Shown: positions 24,110 to 34,422, counted from the first letter of the stretch. The stretch is 64,000 bases of DNA from Elymus sibiricus (GCA_039707655.1 CM077668.1:70015086-70079085); one strand, 5' to 3'. Made by a program: numbers and translations. The notes: generated from the sequence alone by a model not told the origin.

Positions 24110-24958
24110 TCAGTCCGGTCTTGTTGCATATTTCTTTAGGTTCCCCGAGTAACTTCTTCGCAGCCTTTCCTCAACTGACATATCAATCGGATTGAACCTT
24201 TGTGGGTCGGTTGACTCGCCAGTATAATTACACATTAAGTCGTCTCGGCGGCTTAAGGGCAGGATCTTCCAGGTAAGCCAACACCGGGTCAAGTCAACAC
24301 CAGTCAGACCGTTGGCTAGCAAAGCCCTCAACCTTCGATATACATGGGCGACTTGGGCACGTTTTTCTTGAGAAGCCCAGCCAGGAAGTTCAAAGGTTGG
24401 GGGAAGGCGTTCAGCTCTATAACCCGGTAGAGGGTTTTCATCAGCTGGAGCTGTGTTCTTGCAGTAGAACCACGTTTTGTTCCAACATTTAGGGTGACTC
24501 GGCAGAACACCTGAAGGGAAAGGAACGTCTCTTCGTCTTTGAATTGAGACCCCGCCAAGTTCTAGGCAGGGGCCATCAGCGCACTCGGTTTGGCGGTTGA
24601 GATAGAAGAATTCTCTGAAGAGAGGAACGGTGGGCTCTATTTGCAGATACACCTCACACAAGACTTGAAATTGGCACAGGTTGGATACAGAGTTTGGACC
24701 AATATCTTGAGGATGAAGGTTGAAGAAGTGTAGAACATCCCGGAAGAATTTTGACCCGGGTGGAGAGAAACCCCTAAGGAGATGGTCAGTAAATATCACG
24801 ACTTCCCCTTCCCGGCGGTGAGGAATGTTTTCTGCTGCTTGAGGGGCTCGATAGCCAATTGCTTCTTGAGCCGGCAGGAAGCCTTGCTCTTTAAAATCGT
24901 TCAGTACAAGGTCAGAGACTTGAGAACACACCCAGTTGCAGACTGTGGTCTTCGCCAT
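24110..24958 (-). pseudogene. Antisense gene of Tat element 1, first coding exon (Transposase_28-like domain)
   Basis: Starts at the Met at 24958 (MAKTTVCNWVCSQVSDLVLN). The central part, FFRDVLHFFNLHPQDIGPNS followed by LCEVYLQIEPTVPLFREFF, matches the 'putative gypsy type transposon' family (PF04195) carried antisense by Tat elements such as Grande. A WNKTWFYCKN motif and an Arg-rich stretch follow. The long frame stops at 24110, but another frame continues (LKPFYALNQAPP) to a donor-like CCAGTAAGC at about 24080, so a one-base shift near 24130 probably breaks it. Role unknown; a regulatory role has been suggested for such antisense products. Confidence 0.75.
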
Positions 24959-24999
24959 AGCAAGTCGCCTAAATATGAACGAAGAATGCAAAAACGTAA

Positions 25000-25740
25000 A
25001 TGGCAGGGTTACTCATGTTCATGATAAGCTCGCATCATATGGTTAAAGGTACAGGGGCAAGTCACTATGTTCAGTAATCCACTAAAGTTATAAGTCGCCC
25101 GACTGGGATTTCAGCTATGATTGTCAAAATTGGGCGGATAATAATAAGTGGACATGAATCGCCAAAGAGTAGGGGCGGCTCATCCTAAGATCAAGGTTCT
25201 CTGATTTATCCCTAAGTGTTGCAGAAACAAGTTTCGCACAAGAACAATTACTACTATGGATCTACAAAACAGCTTAAAAGGAAAAATATTTTCTATACCT
25301 AGTTCATACAGTGGAAGCTGAGTCTGATCTACTCCGGATTTCTAGTAAAGGTCTGAGGCTCCTAGATGCAAAATGGCACTACGGATCGAGGAGGAATATC
25401 TCTATGAAGAAGGCATTTTGGAAATAGATCTAAACAGCGGCAATGGCGATACGGCCTATGCGAGAACACCGACGAACTAGGGTGAGCTACAGTACAGATC
25501 TATGGCGACGGGGATGAGTACCTGGTTGCGGGAGATGATCCCGGGCAGTTTGAATGAGCTCTGATGACAACGCGCGCGAGGAAGACGAGGGCTTGGGGGA
25601 CCCCGGCGAGCTTGAGGGTGAGCGGCGGCGGAGCTCCAGGCGCACACGTGGCGAGAGGAAGAAGAAGAGTCGAGGCGGTAAAGTGAAAATGAGGACCCCT
25701 CGGGAGCATTTATAAGGAAAGGAGAAGTGGAATGACAAGT
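25000..25740 (-). other. 5' untranslated and promoter region of the antisense gene
   Basis: The plus strand CATTTATAAGG at 25707-25717 reads as CCTTATAAATG on minus, a good TATA box. It is followed on minus by a GC-rich leader (25690-25480) and AT-rich, intron-like sequence down to the start at 24958. No protein family is recognised in the GC-rich part. Confidence 0.55.
25707..25717 (-). promoter_or_regulatory. TATA box for the antisense gene
   Basis: The minus strand reads CCTTATAAATG, about 750 bases before the antisense start codon and pointing towards it. It lies about 290 bases before the 3' LTR. Confidence 0.55.
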
Positions 25741-25990
25741 ATGGGAATCAAGGCGACACAGTGTTAATGGGCACCTCGATTATCGCAACAGTCAGTTCCA
25801 CTCAAAGATTTGAGATGATGTCACACGAGATTCGAGGGGATCAGTTGAATGACGTCACGAAGATCAAGGAGGAATATATGACAAGTGTAGAACATGTTAT
25901 AAACCGGCATACATAAGCCGGCCATAGCATGGAGGACAAGTTTAAAAGATTGTTTCTGTCCTTAAGGTTGACATGAAAAAATTCAAATCA

Positions 25991-26003
25991 ACCTGGGGGC
26001 TAA
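25991..26003 (+). promoter_or_regulatory. Polypurine tract of Tat element 1
   Basis: ACCTGGGGGCTAA directly before the 3' LTR start TGTCGGGG. Tat element 2 has the same sequence in the same place (34152-34164). Confidence 0.75.
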
Positions 26004-26555
26004 TGTCGGGGATATAACCCCAGGATGTAACCCGCCCATCCAGGGCCGGGTCATTACGTGGCGACTCAAGAAGAAGGCTTTGGCTAGGTGGGCCGTGATG
26101 ATCCAGAAGACATAGTCTAGAGGATGAGCCACCCTTAGTGGGCCGACTTACGGCCAACCGCCTTGAGCACTTTCCTTGTAAGGCACCACGAAGAAGTTCC
26201 CTTACTTGTGTAATAAGATGAGTAGGAGTAAGAGTAGATCACGGGTCATGTTACGACCCGGACTTTGTTGTAAACCCAGGGCCTCGACCTGTATATAAAG
26301 GTGAGCCCCTGAGGCAGAAAGACTTAAGTTACAAGCTCTCGAGTACTAGGTTAGCCAAGTCGCACCCTTGTAATCGAGATCATCATCAATACAACCAAAA
26401 CAGGACGTAGGCTATTACCTCCATCGCGAGGGGCCGAAGCTGGGTAAAACCCTTGTCTTTCGATTCCGATCAACCCCGTCGAGTTACCACCTAGCTGCGA
26501 TGGCCTCACGACTAAGTCCTTTCACAAGGACATCTGCCGTGATAAAACCACGACA
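26004..26555 (+). repeat. 3' LTR of Tat-type element 1
   Basis: 552 bp, no length difference from the 5' LTR. I count 14 substitutions by eye, 12 of them transitions. Followed by TSD CACAT (26556-26560) and then array unit D. Confidence 0.95.
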
Positions 26556-26560
26556 CACAT

Positions 26561-27840
26561 GCTCTTCAGGGATGCCATGCCTAGGTCATCAACACTGCTG
26601 CTGGGAGTCACACAAAGGCCCTCTTGCTCCTCCAGCTCGTATGCAAACATGTCAAATGACTCAGCGAAATGGGACGCATTAGGTTCCTGCCATGGTGAGT
26701 CATCCTACATGAGCATGCTGCATAGCAATCTGTTGGGGCAGACATAGGCATTCATAGTAGCGGCAGCTCCTTTGCGCACAGACACATACATAATCGCGGG
26801 ATGCTTTTGCCTGTGAATCAGTTTCCAATGCAGTCATCTCGCCCACTGGGACTCCAGCCTCCGGTTCAGAGGTACCCATATCGAGACACCGGGAACTATA
26901 GGGACTACTCGAATCTCATGAATATGCTTCTTCGCCTTAATGGACCTATAAGGAAACTTACATATAGGTAGTAGATAAACAATATTACTAGATAAGGGCG
27001 AATGAAGAGAGACACAAAGGCAATTCAGGGATGCCATGCCCGGGTCGTCATCACTGCTGTCGAGTGTGACAGAGTGGACCTCTTGCTCCTCCAACTCATA
27101 TGCAAACATGTCAAATGACTTAGCGATGCGGGATGCATTTGGTTCCTGCCATTCCCATGGTGAGTCATCTGACAGGAGCATGATGTGTGGCAATCTGCTA
27201 GGGCAAACAAAGGCATTCGTAGTAGTGGCAGCTCTTTTGCGGACAGAGACAGACACAATCGTAGGATACTTTTTCCTGCGAATAAGTTTCTAGAGCAGCC
27301 ATCTCGCCCACCGGGACTCCATCCTCCGGTTCAGAGGAACCCATATGGAGACACTGTGAACTTCCTAGGCACAACCCGAGTCTCGCGAATACACTTCTTT
27401 GGCTTAATGACCCAGGAAGGAAACTTATATATAGATAGTTGGTAAACAATATTACTAGATAAGGGCGAAGGAAGGGAGACACGGAGGGTGTTTTGTGTGT
27501 GTGTGGATCCCACATCTATGTGAATTGGCGGGGGAGAAGGTTTGTGTATTATTTTCCTTTTTCCTTGCGGGTCCCATGTGTAACTCACATTACCCATCTA
27601 ACAGTTACCCGGTGGCATAACCCATTTTACTTTTTTTTTCCTGATGGGTCCCATGTGTAACTAACATAACCCATCTAACAGTTACCCAGAGGCTAGGGAG
27701 GTACTTGACAAAATCCTTTCCATTGTCGGCGTACAACACACGCTTGATATTCTTATCGATCAGAACTTCCATGGTCGGGCTGGGCGTGGCCACGATGGTG
27801 GTGGCTACTTATAGAATGATTTTTTAAGTAATTAGGATTG
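26561..27840 (-). repeat. Array unit D, second part, with an internal duplication
   Basis: Array sequence resumes with GCTCTTCAGGGATGCCATGC. This block recurs at about 27025 (CAGGGATGCCATGCCCGGG), and the following 450 bases repeat: 26572-27024 aligns with 27031-27480. Unit D is therefore longer (about 1.9 kb) because half a unit is duplicated. It ends at the GGATTGGTTCTC junction near 27840. Confidence 0.75.
26834..27812 (-). pseudogene. DUF674-like gene fragment, unit D
   Basis: The minus strand at 27812-27685 encodes MEVLIDKNIKRVLYADNGKD then FVKYLPSLW, matching the DUF674 N-terminus; here the donor-like position is TGG GTAAC, not TAG. The second block is present twice (27515-27198 with DGVPVGEMAALETYSQEKV and a Cys-rich tail CVCLCPQKSCHYYECLC; and again at about 27000-26830, decayed). 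One frame at 27793 opens with MATPSPTMEVLIDK, but it begins in a rearranged context. Probably dead because of the duplicated second block. Confidence 0.65.
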
Positions 27841-27894
27841 GTTCTCGTCTTGCTAATTAAGTCTTGTCATGAACTTTCTATTACCTATAGGATT
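27841..27894 (-). repeat. Array unit E, first part
   Basis: A short start of a fifth unit (GTTCTCGTCTTGCTAATTAAG), interrupted by Tat element 2 after GGATT at 27890-27894. It continues at 38863. Confidence 0.75.
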
Positions 27895-28479
27895 TGTTGG
27901 GGATATTCCCCACGGTTTGACCCGGCCAGGAGGAATGACCCGGCCCATCACTTCGCGGCTCATGAGTCACCTCGCTTACCGGGTCGACCTGGACGACAAG
28001 GACTAAGGCCCAGTGTGCAACCCAGCAGAAGGCCGGCTCACGGAGAGGCTTGGAGGGCTGGCTCGCAGAGAAGGTCCAAGACGAGGCAAGACCTGGCAAG
28101 GGAAGCAAGACCCGGACTAGTATCTGGCTTGTAGTAGAAAAGAGACTAGTTCTAGTCCTACTAGGACTCTACATGTATGCCGGCCCCTTCAACTTATATA
28201 AGGAGGGGCAAGGCACCCCAAGAGGGACAAGTCAGGATAGACATACAAATCAGTAGCTCTCGAGATAGAGGTAGCGAAACAACACCCTTGTAATCGAGAT
28301 CATCATCATTAATAGCAATCAACCAGTATGTAGGCTTTTACCTCCACCGCGAGGGGCCGAACCTGGGTAAAAACTCGCTTCTCTTGATTCCCACCAACCC
28401 CTTCAAGCTTCCACCTAGTTGCGATGGCCTCACCACTAAGTCCTTTCACGAGGACATCTGCCGTGACAAAACCACGACA
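27895..28479 (+). repeat. 5' LTR of Tat-type element 2
   Basis: 585 bp, TGTTGGGGATATTCCCC...ACGACA, with TATATAAGG at 28195-28203 as the likely TATA box. The last ~200 bases are closely similar to the LTR of Tat element 1. Confidence 0.93.
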
Positions 28480-28640
28480 GTTGGTGCCCACCGTGGGTCC
28501 CGCACGGTGGTGTTGTGTTCTTGGAGGGAGCTCTCCAGGGACCGAAGAGCTCGCGATTGGCCGGATGAAGAAAAACCGGCTCGAAAGGATCTACATCGTC
28601 TCCAAGTTTGCCAGCCGAGATCATAAAAAAATTACGGCGC
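28424..28640 (+). pseudogene. gag N-terminal remnant in Tat element 2
   Basis: The frame opens in the LTR with MASPLSPFTRTSAVTKPRQL and crosses the primer binding site, as in Tat element 1. It then matches that element's gag start (GTEELAIGRMKKNRLERIYI beside GIEGYAIGRMTKSRRGKLYI). Similarity is lost after about 60-70 codons, where unrelated sequence begins. This shows the element is a deletion derivative of a gag-pol-bearing relative. No function is likely for the peptide, though the frame stays open to 28687. Confidence 0.7.
28482..28500 (+). promoter_or_regulatory. Primer binding site of Tat element 2
   Basis: TGGTGCCCACCGTGGGTCC, differing from that of element 1 at a few positions but in the same position relative to the LTR end. 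Confidence 0.7.
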
Positions 28641-28689
28641 ATAACACGCATCCGGATGCGAAATCTAGCAGTTTGCCCGTAAGATGAAA

Positions 28690-30360
28690 ATTGAAAGCAA
28701 GAAAAGTTTATGGCAGCGTTCGGCGCATGATGTCCAGCGGCCTCTTTGTCGGGCGGCGGCGCGTGGCTTCTCACGGCTAGTCCAATCTCCATGATGGCTA
28801 GTAAATATTCATGGTGATCGACAACTCGGCTCGCCGGCCCTGTCCAGCTGCAGGTCGCACCGAAAAATAATGGAACAAGTTCCCAGGCGTCAAGACCAAT
28901 CTGGGTATGGCTATGGATCCGTAAGGTCATATCAATCAAAGAAAGGAGCTTCCCGACAAAAAAGCTTTGAATCGGATTAGTAGTGGTACTACTAGCGGAC
29001 TAGCACCAAGTTGGAAGGGCCCCAAACAGCTAATTTTCGGCCTCCGGCGCCAACCAGTAATTCATCTACTCCAAGCAAAGGCGTGTTACCTACACCCCGT
29101 CGAAGCAATCCGACCTGCCGCAGTAACACTACTGAAGCGCGCACCCATGAGGGAGTAAAGTATCAATCAAAATAGTTTTCTCGCTGGAGACTGAGGTGGA
29201 GGTGACATCGCCGGCCTCAGCCTTACGTGGAACCAGATCACTAAAGGATCAACCCCCGAGACATGCCTCTTAGCTGCCACTGAAACCAATCAATGCCAAA
29301 AATTGTTGGTAGTATTCACGTACTACGTGGAAGATTGGAGATTAGTAGCACCACTAGATTTGTTGGTGTCACGTGGAGATCAATCGACGCAGGCTCCGAA
29401 GCCGCATGAAGCATCTTCACGATCCAGTGCTACTTTCCTTAAGGAAAAAAAAGGGGTGGCGGTACAGCCAGTACTGTTGGCTGATCAAATAGTACAATCT
29501 ACTGCTACAGTCAACGTATCGGCATGCGGATCCCGGAGATTGAGCCCTTCCTACATGCATCTACAGCAGGAAGGGATACTTCATTGCAAAAAAAAAGCAC
29601 TGCCGGCCTCATCCAAAGAGCATCACTTCACGCAAGGAGCAAACACGTGGTGATCAACTAGTACTATTGGTACTAGTTACAGGATGCGTATCGAGTGAAT
29701 CATCACTTTTCACTCTGGCCGCTCTGACGGAGAACACTGAGGTGCTACCTTTCCAATTAAATATGTTCTGTACACACTAATTTTGTCAACAGTATTTCTG
29801 CTAGTTCACACAATATTGTGTGTACAGATCAGCCTATTCAGACTCCCATCACACGGACCCACCATTGTCGTCCCGCGGTTCCAACCTCACGGCACCGTCG
29901 AACAGGGCGGTTCACGTGATTTGTCTGCCGCAAGGAAAATAAACTAGTCGGGTTGGACGCGTGCAAGGCGGTCAAGCAAAAAAAACACAGACATGTCCTC
30001 ACGTACATCTTCCGGGCTGGGCGGACGGTACAAGTCCAATTCAGATTCCATCCTGGCCTATACCAGCATTACACAAGGACAGAGTACTAGATGCCTCGAA
30101 CATTTTTCTTCGGCCAGTCGCGTCTACCGTCAAATAAAATTATCATCAGTTTAATTTATAAGCAAGAGACCGCACCAGTGTCCGCTCCGCGTCAGTGTAC
30201 CCGGCGGACGCACGCAGCCCGTCGCCTATTCAGTCCGGTCCACAAACAATACACCAGACGGTCCTCCTAACCCGACGGACATTGGACACAGATCATCTAA
30301 TTTATACACATGAAAATTGTTCACTGTTAATGAGAAATACGGCGAGAGCTCGCGCCAGCA
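28690..30360 (+). other. Interior filler of Tat element 2, no gene seen
   Basis: Sequence with no similarity that I recognise to Tat element 1. Frames are short and show no domain. Simple A-runs at 29446-29455 and 29586-29595 are the only landmarks. It may be captured genomic DNA. Confidence 0.5.
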
Positions 30361-30603
30361 TTGTCCTACACCAGAGTCGCGCCTGCTCGCACGAGCTGCC
30401 CAACGGACGCGCGTAAGCCGCCACCCCCACGGGACGGTATACATCAGCACACCAGGACCGCGTCCGCTGGCATGAGCTGCCCTACGGACGCGTGTAGGCC
30501 GCCGCCCCTACAATCCAATCTACATCAACCCGCCGGGGCCGCGCCCACCCATACGAGCTGCCAAACGGACGTGCGCAGGCCGCCGCCCCTGCGGCCCGAT
30601 CTA
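30361..30603 (+). repeat. Three 81-bp GC-rich repeats
   Basis: GAGCTGCC recurs at 30393, 30474 and 30555, with C(G/A)GACGCGTG(T)-like and CCGCC-rich text following each copy. The period of 81 keeps one frame open: the plus-strand reading gives 27-residue repeats around SCPTDAR-PPP. A weaker copy lies near 30195. No known protein matches it. Confidence 0.75.
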
Positions 30604-30609
30604 GTCCAA

Positions 30610-32633
30610 TAACGCTGGAGCAAAAGAGAAAAAGGATGATGATATTGTTCTTCGGCATCATGTCTTTTGCGACGTCACCAGAACCCGCGCCAGCCTCCAC
30701 CCACGCCGAGTTGTCCAATGGATAAGCGCATTGGCCTGCCATCCCCATGGTCCGGTCTGCTTCAGTACTTCGAGGAAACATGAGGGTTGGCCATGGAGGA
30801 ACCGTCCCTAGAGAAGCTATGTGAGCTGGCCACCGTTGAGCGGGCAATTCAAAAGCTGGCAGCAAAGAAACAGAAAAGAAAATGGCCCTAGAAGAGCTAG
30901 GAGAGCCAGACTAAGAGAGAATAGCAAGGAATGGGAGGACATACTACGAGCATGACAAAGATCATCAACTCGCCACATCGCCTCCGGTTTCAATAAATTT
31001 CGGCTTTCAGCTATCGACTATACACCGGTTTATGCCACAACCAAGTATGAAGAATCTCAAGCTGGCTCCTTGAGTCGACTTAAGACTCAGGGGCTACACC
31101 GACATGACTTGGTAGATTCGGCCGGTTTCAATAAATACAAGAACCCCGGATCATTGCAGGGAAGAAAACCCGGTCCCGGGGGCTGCTGCCTTATTGGCGA
31201 AAAAGTAGGGGTTGCCAAAGAGGACTAGCTGCCACGATGCGCAGTTCAAACATGGGCATCCTGCCGTATTGGCGAAAAGAAAGGTTACCAAAGAAGACTA
31301 GTCGCCATGATGCGCAGTCTAAACATGGGTATCCTGCTCAATAATGATCAATGGAATAAAGCCGGGTTATCTGGACCCCAGATGTTTTGCAGTAGTAGCA
31401 TTGTCTCCTGTATATCCTATGCTGAGCTTTTACATGACCATATGGTTACTTGGGGGCTTCCAACTCATCGAGTTTAGCTTACAAAACCCTTTTAACCCGG
31501 CAAAAAGCCAAACTTAATTTGGTTAACCTGCCTGTTAGCAAGATGCTACTCCGAAAAGGTGACCCGGTGTACGCCTGATGAGTCAATCACAGAGGTGACC
31601 CTGAACTCATGAGAGTTAAAACACTAGCTGGTCATGTGAGAGCCGGCTTTCAGAGAGCTAGGAAAAACCAAAAGAGGCGGAAAGCCTGCTTCACCGAAGC
31701 AAATCACACTCGAGCCTCGAAAGCCGGTCTTATGTCGTGCCACGAAAGCCGGTGTTTTTATACTTTGTTATCATACACATATATCATCATACATTCCATC
31801 ATCATACATTGCATCATCATACAATGCATTATATATACATGTCTATATTTGTTTATGTCGCAGGAGCCGGTTTTCAAACCGGGTTACATTGTAACTCTGC
31901 AGGAACAAACAAATCTTTGATAGCCAAAATGGCCGGGTCTTATATGGTTTATCAAAACCAGTTTTAAATAACATGGCTATCAAAGCCGATTTTGAAAAAA
32001 TTGCAGGTACATATTTACTATATCTACAAAAATGGCTTACAATTGAGAGACGGGTCTTCATCATGGTTTATCATAACCAGTATTAAATGATTGAGGTTTT
32101 CAAAGCTGGCTCAAGGAGATGGTTATTTCCTTCTAAATCCAAAACGCTGGCTTACAGTAAGGAGCAGGGTTTAATAAATTACCATGGCAATTCACAATTT
32201 GGATTATTCTGATGCTGCAAAGGAGAACAAAATTCAAACAAGGATATCATGGCAACCGGATTTATTAAAGGCAATGAAATATGAAGTGTTATGCAAGGCA
32301 GCACTCATGATGGATTTAGCAACAAATTCAGCGTTGATATGCAAAGTACCCAGCAACATCATTCAGACAAACTGGCCCTCAGACTCAGGCAATACAACCC
32401 GGCACTTGGGGGCTACAATGGATCTGATGTTATTCTACAATGGAAGGAATAGTCCCGAGTCGCCGCAGGCACACGACCCAGCACTTGGGGGCTACATTAT
32501 TCAAATCAAGATTACATTAAGTATGAAAGTCCCATGTCACTGCAAGCATGCACCACGGCACTTGGGGGCTACAGTCATTGACTCTACAGATAGTTCAAGT
32601 TCCAAATTGATGAGAACAGCTAAACCGGCCCTT
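30610..32633 (+). other. Tat element 2 3' region, conserved block and short repeats
   Basis: No gene. A 75-bp sequence starting TATTGGCGAAAA occurs twice (31192 and 31267). The block 31440-31660 aligns with 20420-20640 of Tat element 1. The motif CACTTGGGGGCTACA recurs at about 32402, 32482 and 32559 with 77-79 bp spacing. ATCATCATACA-type simple repeats lie at 31780-31830. Confidence 0.65.
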
Positions 32634-32652
32634 TTTTGTTTTTTTAGCCGAA

Positions 32653-32676
32653 ACCGTAGAACAATGGTTCTACGGT
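32653..32676 (-). other. Perfect hairpin near the LINE 3' end
   Basis: ACCGTAGAAC, loop AATG, GTTCTACGGT. A 10-bp perfect stem lies about 20 bases before the LINE A-tail. Stem-loops near the 3' end serve as RT recognition sites in some plant LINEs and SINEs; here that role is an inference. Confidence 0.6.
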
Positions 32677-32768
32677 ATTTTCATTAATTATAAATATTTA
32701 CATACAAAAGGAAAGGAAAAAAACAAAGTCAACCAATGACCTTTGGAGGAAACAAAACCATGATTAAA

Positions 32769-33392
32769 TTACAGATGTTGTTCTATCCACCTACTAATCT
32801 TCTCTGCTTTCCTTTGCTTTGCCCTGATCTGTGTTGCCCAAAGTCCCTCATTCAGATAGTGTTTCCAAGTGTCCAAGTGAGGGGCTGCTGATCGGAATAT
32901 TTTGTCGTTTCTTATCGCCCATATACTGCAGCAAGCCATAATGATAATATCTAGAGCGATATCTTTGGGTAGCAGGTCCAATGTGAGTATGATCTCATCA
33001 TATGCTGAAATTCCTCTGTGTCTGCCTGGGAGAAGATAGTCCCAACATGTGAGAGCAAAAGTACAGTTCCAGAACAGGTGAACTAGGGTCACTTCTGTGC
33101 CTTCTGCACATAAGGCACAATTACAATCCTGAAGATACATACTCTTTCTTTGCAAAAGGTTCTTGGTATTGATCCTATCATGAAGTAGCAGCCAGTAAAA
33201 GATTTTATGCCTCAGCCTACATGATGCTTCCCAGAGTTTACTGAATATGGAATGTGTTGTACTTGCACCTGTGAGCTGTCTGTACATCTTCATTGAGGAG
33301 TAATGTGGTGAGGTCCAAGTATATGTCCATTTGTCTGAGTCCTCAGATGCTGCCCTGTTATTGATGATCTCTTGTACCTGGTTGTATTGCAT
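32769..33392 (-). pseudogene. LINE ORF2 C-terminus with zinc-binding RT-associated domain
   Basis: The frame encodes LWEASCRLRHKIFYWLLLHD, RINTKNLLQRK, CNCALCAEGTEVTLVHLFWN and a C-terminal CCSIWAIRNDKIF block. This is the zf-RVT domain found at the end of plant LINE ORF2 proteins: W..K.P.K...F.WLL..R..T...L, then C..C...E...HLF..C. The RT and endonuclease parts are absent because the insertion is truncated. The frame itself is uninterrupted for about 200 codons, suggesting a fairly young copy. Confidence 0.85.
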
Positions 33393-33427
33393 ATAGGCCT
33401 GTTGTGATAGTGGTCTATGAAGCCCTT

Positions 33428-34164
33428 GGGGGCTACATTATTTGCAGCTATACATCTACAAACATCAAAAGCTAAGTTCAAGTCCTAGGTTGCTGCAGGC
33501 AAGACAACCCGGTACATGGGGGCTACAACGTTTAGTTGTTTAAACAGATCAAAAGGTCCAAATTAAAGACCCGGCCCATCACATACTGATGAGCCAGCCC
33601 TTGGGGGCTACACATGTGAAATGCAAAACATTTAGTTCATGATTGGTGACTTAGATGAACAATCTGGATTTCTCCAAAGTTGCAACGTTTATATTTAAGC
33701 AAGTCTTAAGCTCTCACTACTTTCCACTCTTAAGACTTGGGGGCTACAGGTAATATGGATATAAGGGAGGAACACCTTCAAGTCCTCGGTTTTGAGCGAA
33801 CCGGGTCTCATATTCTCGAAGGAAAAATTTGCAAAGTTTATTTGCTCCAAGCTATTCTTAGAAGGCCCAGAAAGCCGGCTCAACATCAAATGGGTGTTTA
33901 TTCCCAAAAAATTTATCAAGTTGAGGCACTGAAAACCGGCTCAACATCAGATGGATTATTTTTCTCAATATTTTTCTGTGAGGATTCAGTGTCAGCAAGT
34001 TGATTGCGAAGCAAGAATGTTGATATGACAAAGAAACCTGGATTTTTCCAGGAGCTGGTTCATTGAATAAGCCGGCTATTTGAACGAGCCGGTCCTTTTA
34101 CGTATTAATTATTCTTATTTTCAGGAGCTTAGCATGAATAAATTCAAGCTAACCTGGGGGCTAA
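33428..34164 (+). other. Tat element 2 3' end with polypurine tract
   Basis: Further GGGGGCTAC motifs at about 33514, 33603 and 33739, and repeated CCGGCTCAACATCA (33874 and 33937). It ends in AACCTGGGGGCTAA (34151-34164), the polypurine tract next to the 3' LTR. No coding signal. Confidence 0.65.
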
Positions 34165-34422
34165 TGTTGGGGATATTCCCCACGGTTTGACCTAGCTAGG
34201 AGGAATGACCCGGCCCATCACTTGGCGGCTCATGAGTCACCTCGCTTACCGGGTCGACCTGGACGACAAGGCCTAAGGCCCAGTGTGCAACCCAGCATAA
34301 GGCCGGCTCACGGAGAGGCTTGGAGGGCCGGCTCGCAGGGAAGGTCCAAGAAGAGGCAAGACCTGGCAAGGGAAGCAAGACCCGGACTAGTATCCGGCTT
34401 GTAGTAGAAAAGAGACTAGTTG
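34165..34422 (+). repeat. 3' LTR of Tat element 2, first piece
   Basis: Starts TGTTGGGG and matches the 5' LTR up to AGACTAGTTG, where the solo LTR enters. The second piece is 38531-38857. Confidence 0.92.

Larger units (their letters stand above)
13137..26555 (+). mobile_element. Tat-clade gypsy LTR retrotransposon, complete, 13.4 kb, TSD CACAT
   Basis: The LTRs at 13137-13688 and 26004-26555 are both 552 bp, start TGTCGGGG and end ACGACA, and are flanked by CACAT at 13132-13136 and 26556-26560. The order is LTR, primer binding site, gag, protease, RT, two RNase H domains, integrase, a long 3' region with an antisense multi-exon gene, polypurine tract, LTR. The second RNase H and the antisense gene downstream of pol are known hallmarks of the Tat lineage (Grande, Retand and relatives). 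Gag-pol carries several stops and shifts, so the copy is dead. I count about 14 LTR differences (2.5%). Confidence 0.93.
32634..33421 (-). mobile_element. 5'-truncated LINE (L1-type), TSD GCCCTT
   Basis: On minus it contains the C-terminal part of a LINE ORF2, a short 3' tail and an A-rich end (plus-strand TTTTGTTTTTTT at 32634). GCCCTT stands on both sides (32628-32633 and 33422-33427). The surrounding text, with one copy of it, restores the CCGGCCCTTGGGGGCTAC motif common in this element. Severe 5' truncation is typical for LINE insertions. Confidence 0.82.

Noticed and set aside
28050..28256. ORFs inside the Tat LTRs (also 27838-28134, 34222-34404)
   Set aside because: LTR sequence upstream of or around the TATA box; no domain. 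Only the ATG at 28424 (and 13633) continues into gag.
28436..28939. Long minus-strand frame of 167 codons
   Set aside because: It overlaps the LTR, the primer binding site and the gag remnant in antisense, and no domain is recognised.
30695..30770. tRNA-like text (GTCCAATGGATAAGCGC resembles a tRNA D-arm/A-box)
   Set aside because: No matching B-box, anticodon arm or acceptor stem follows, so it is not a tRNA gene; too short to call a SINE.
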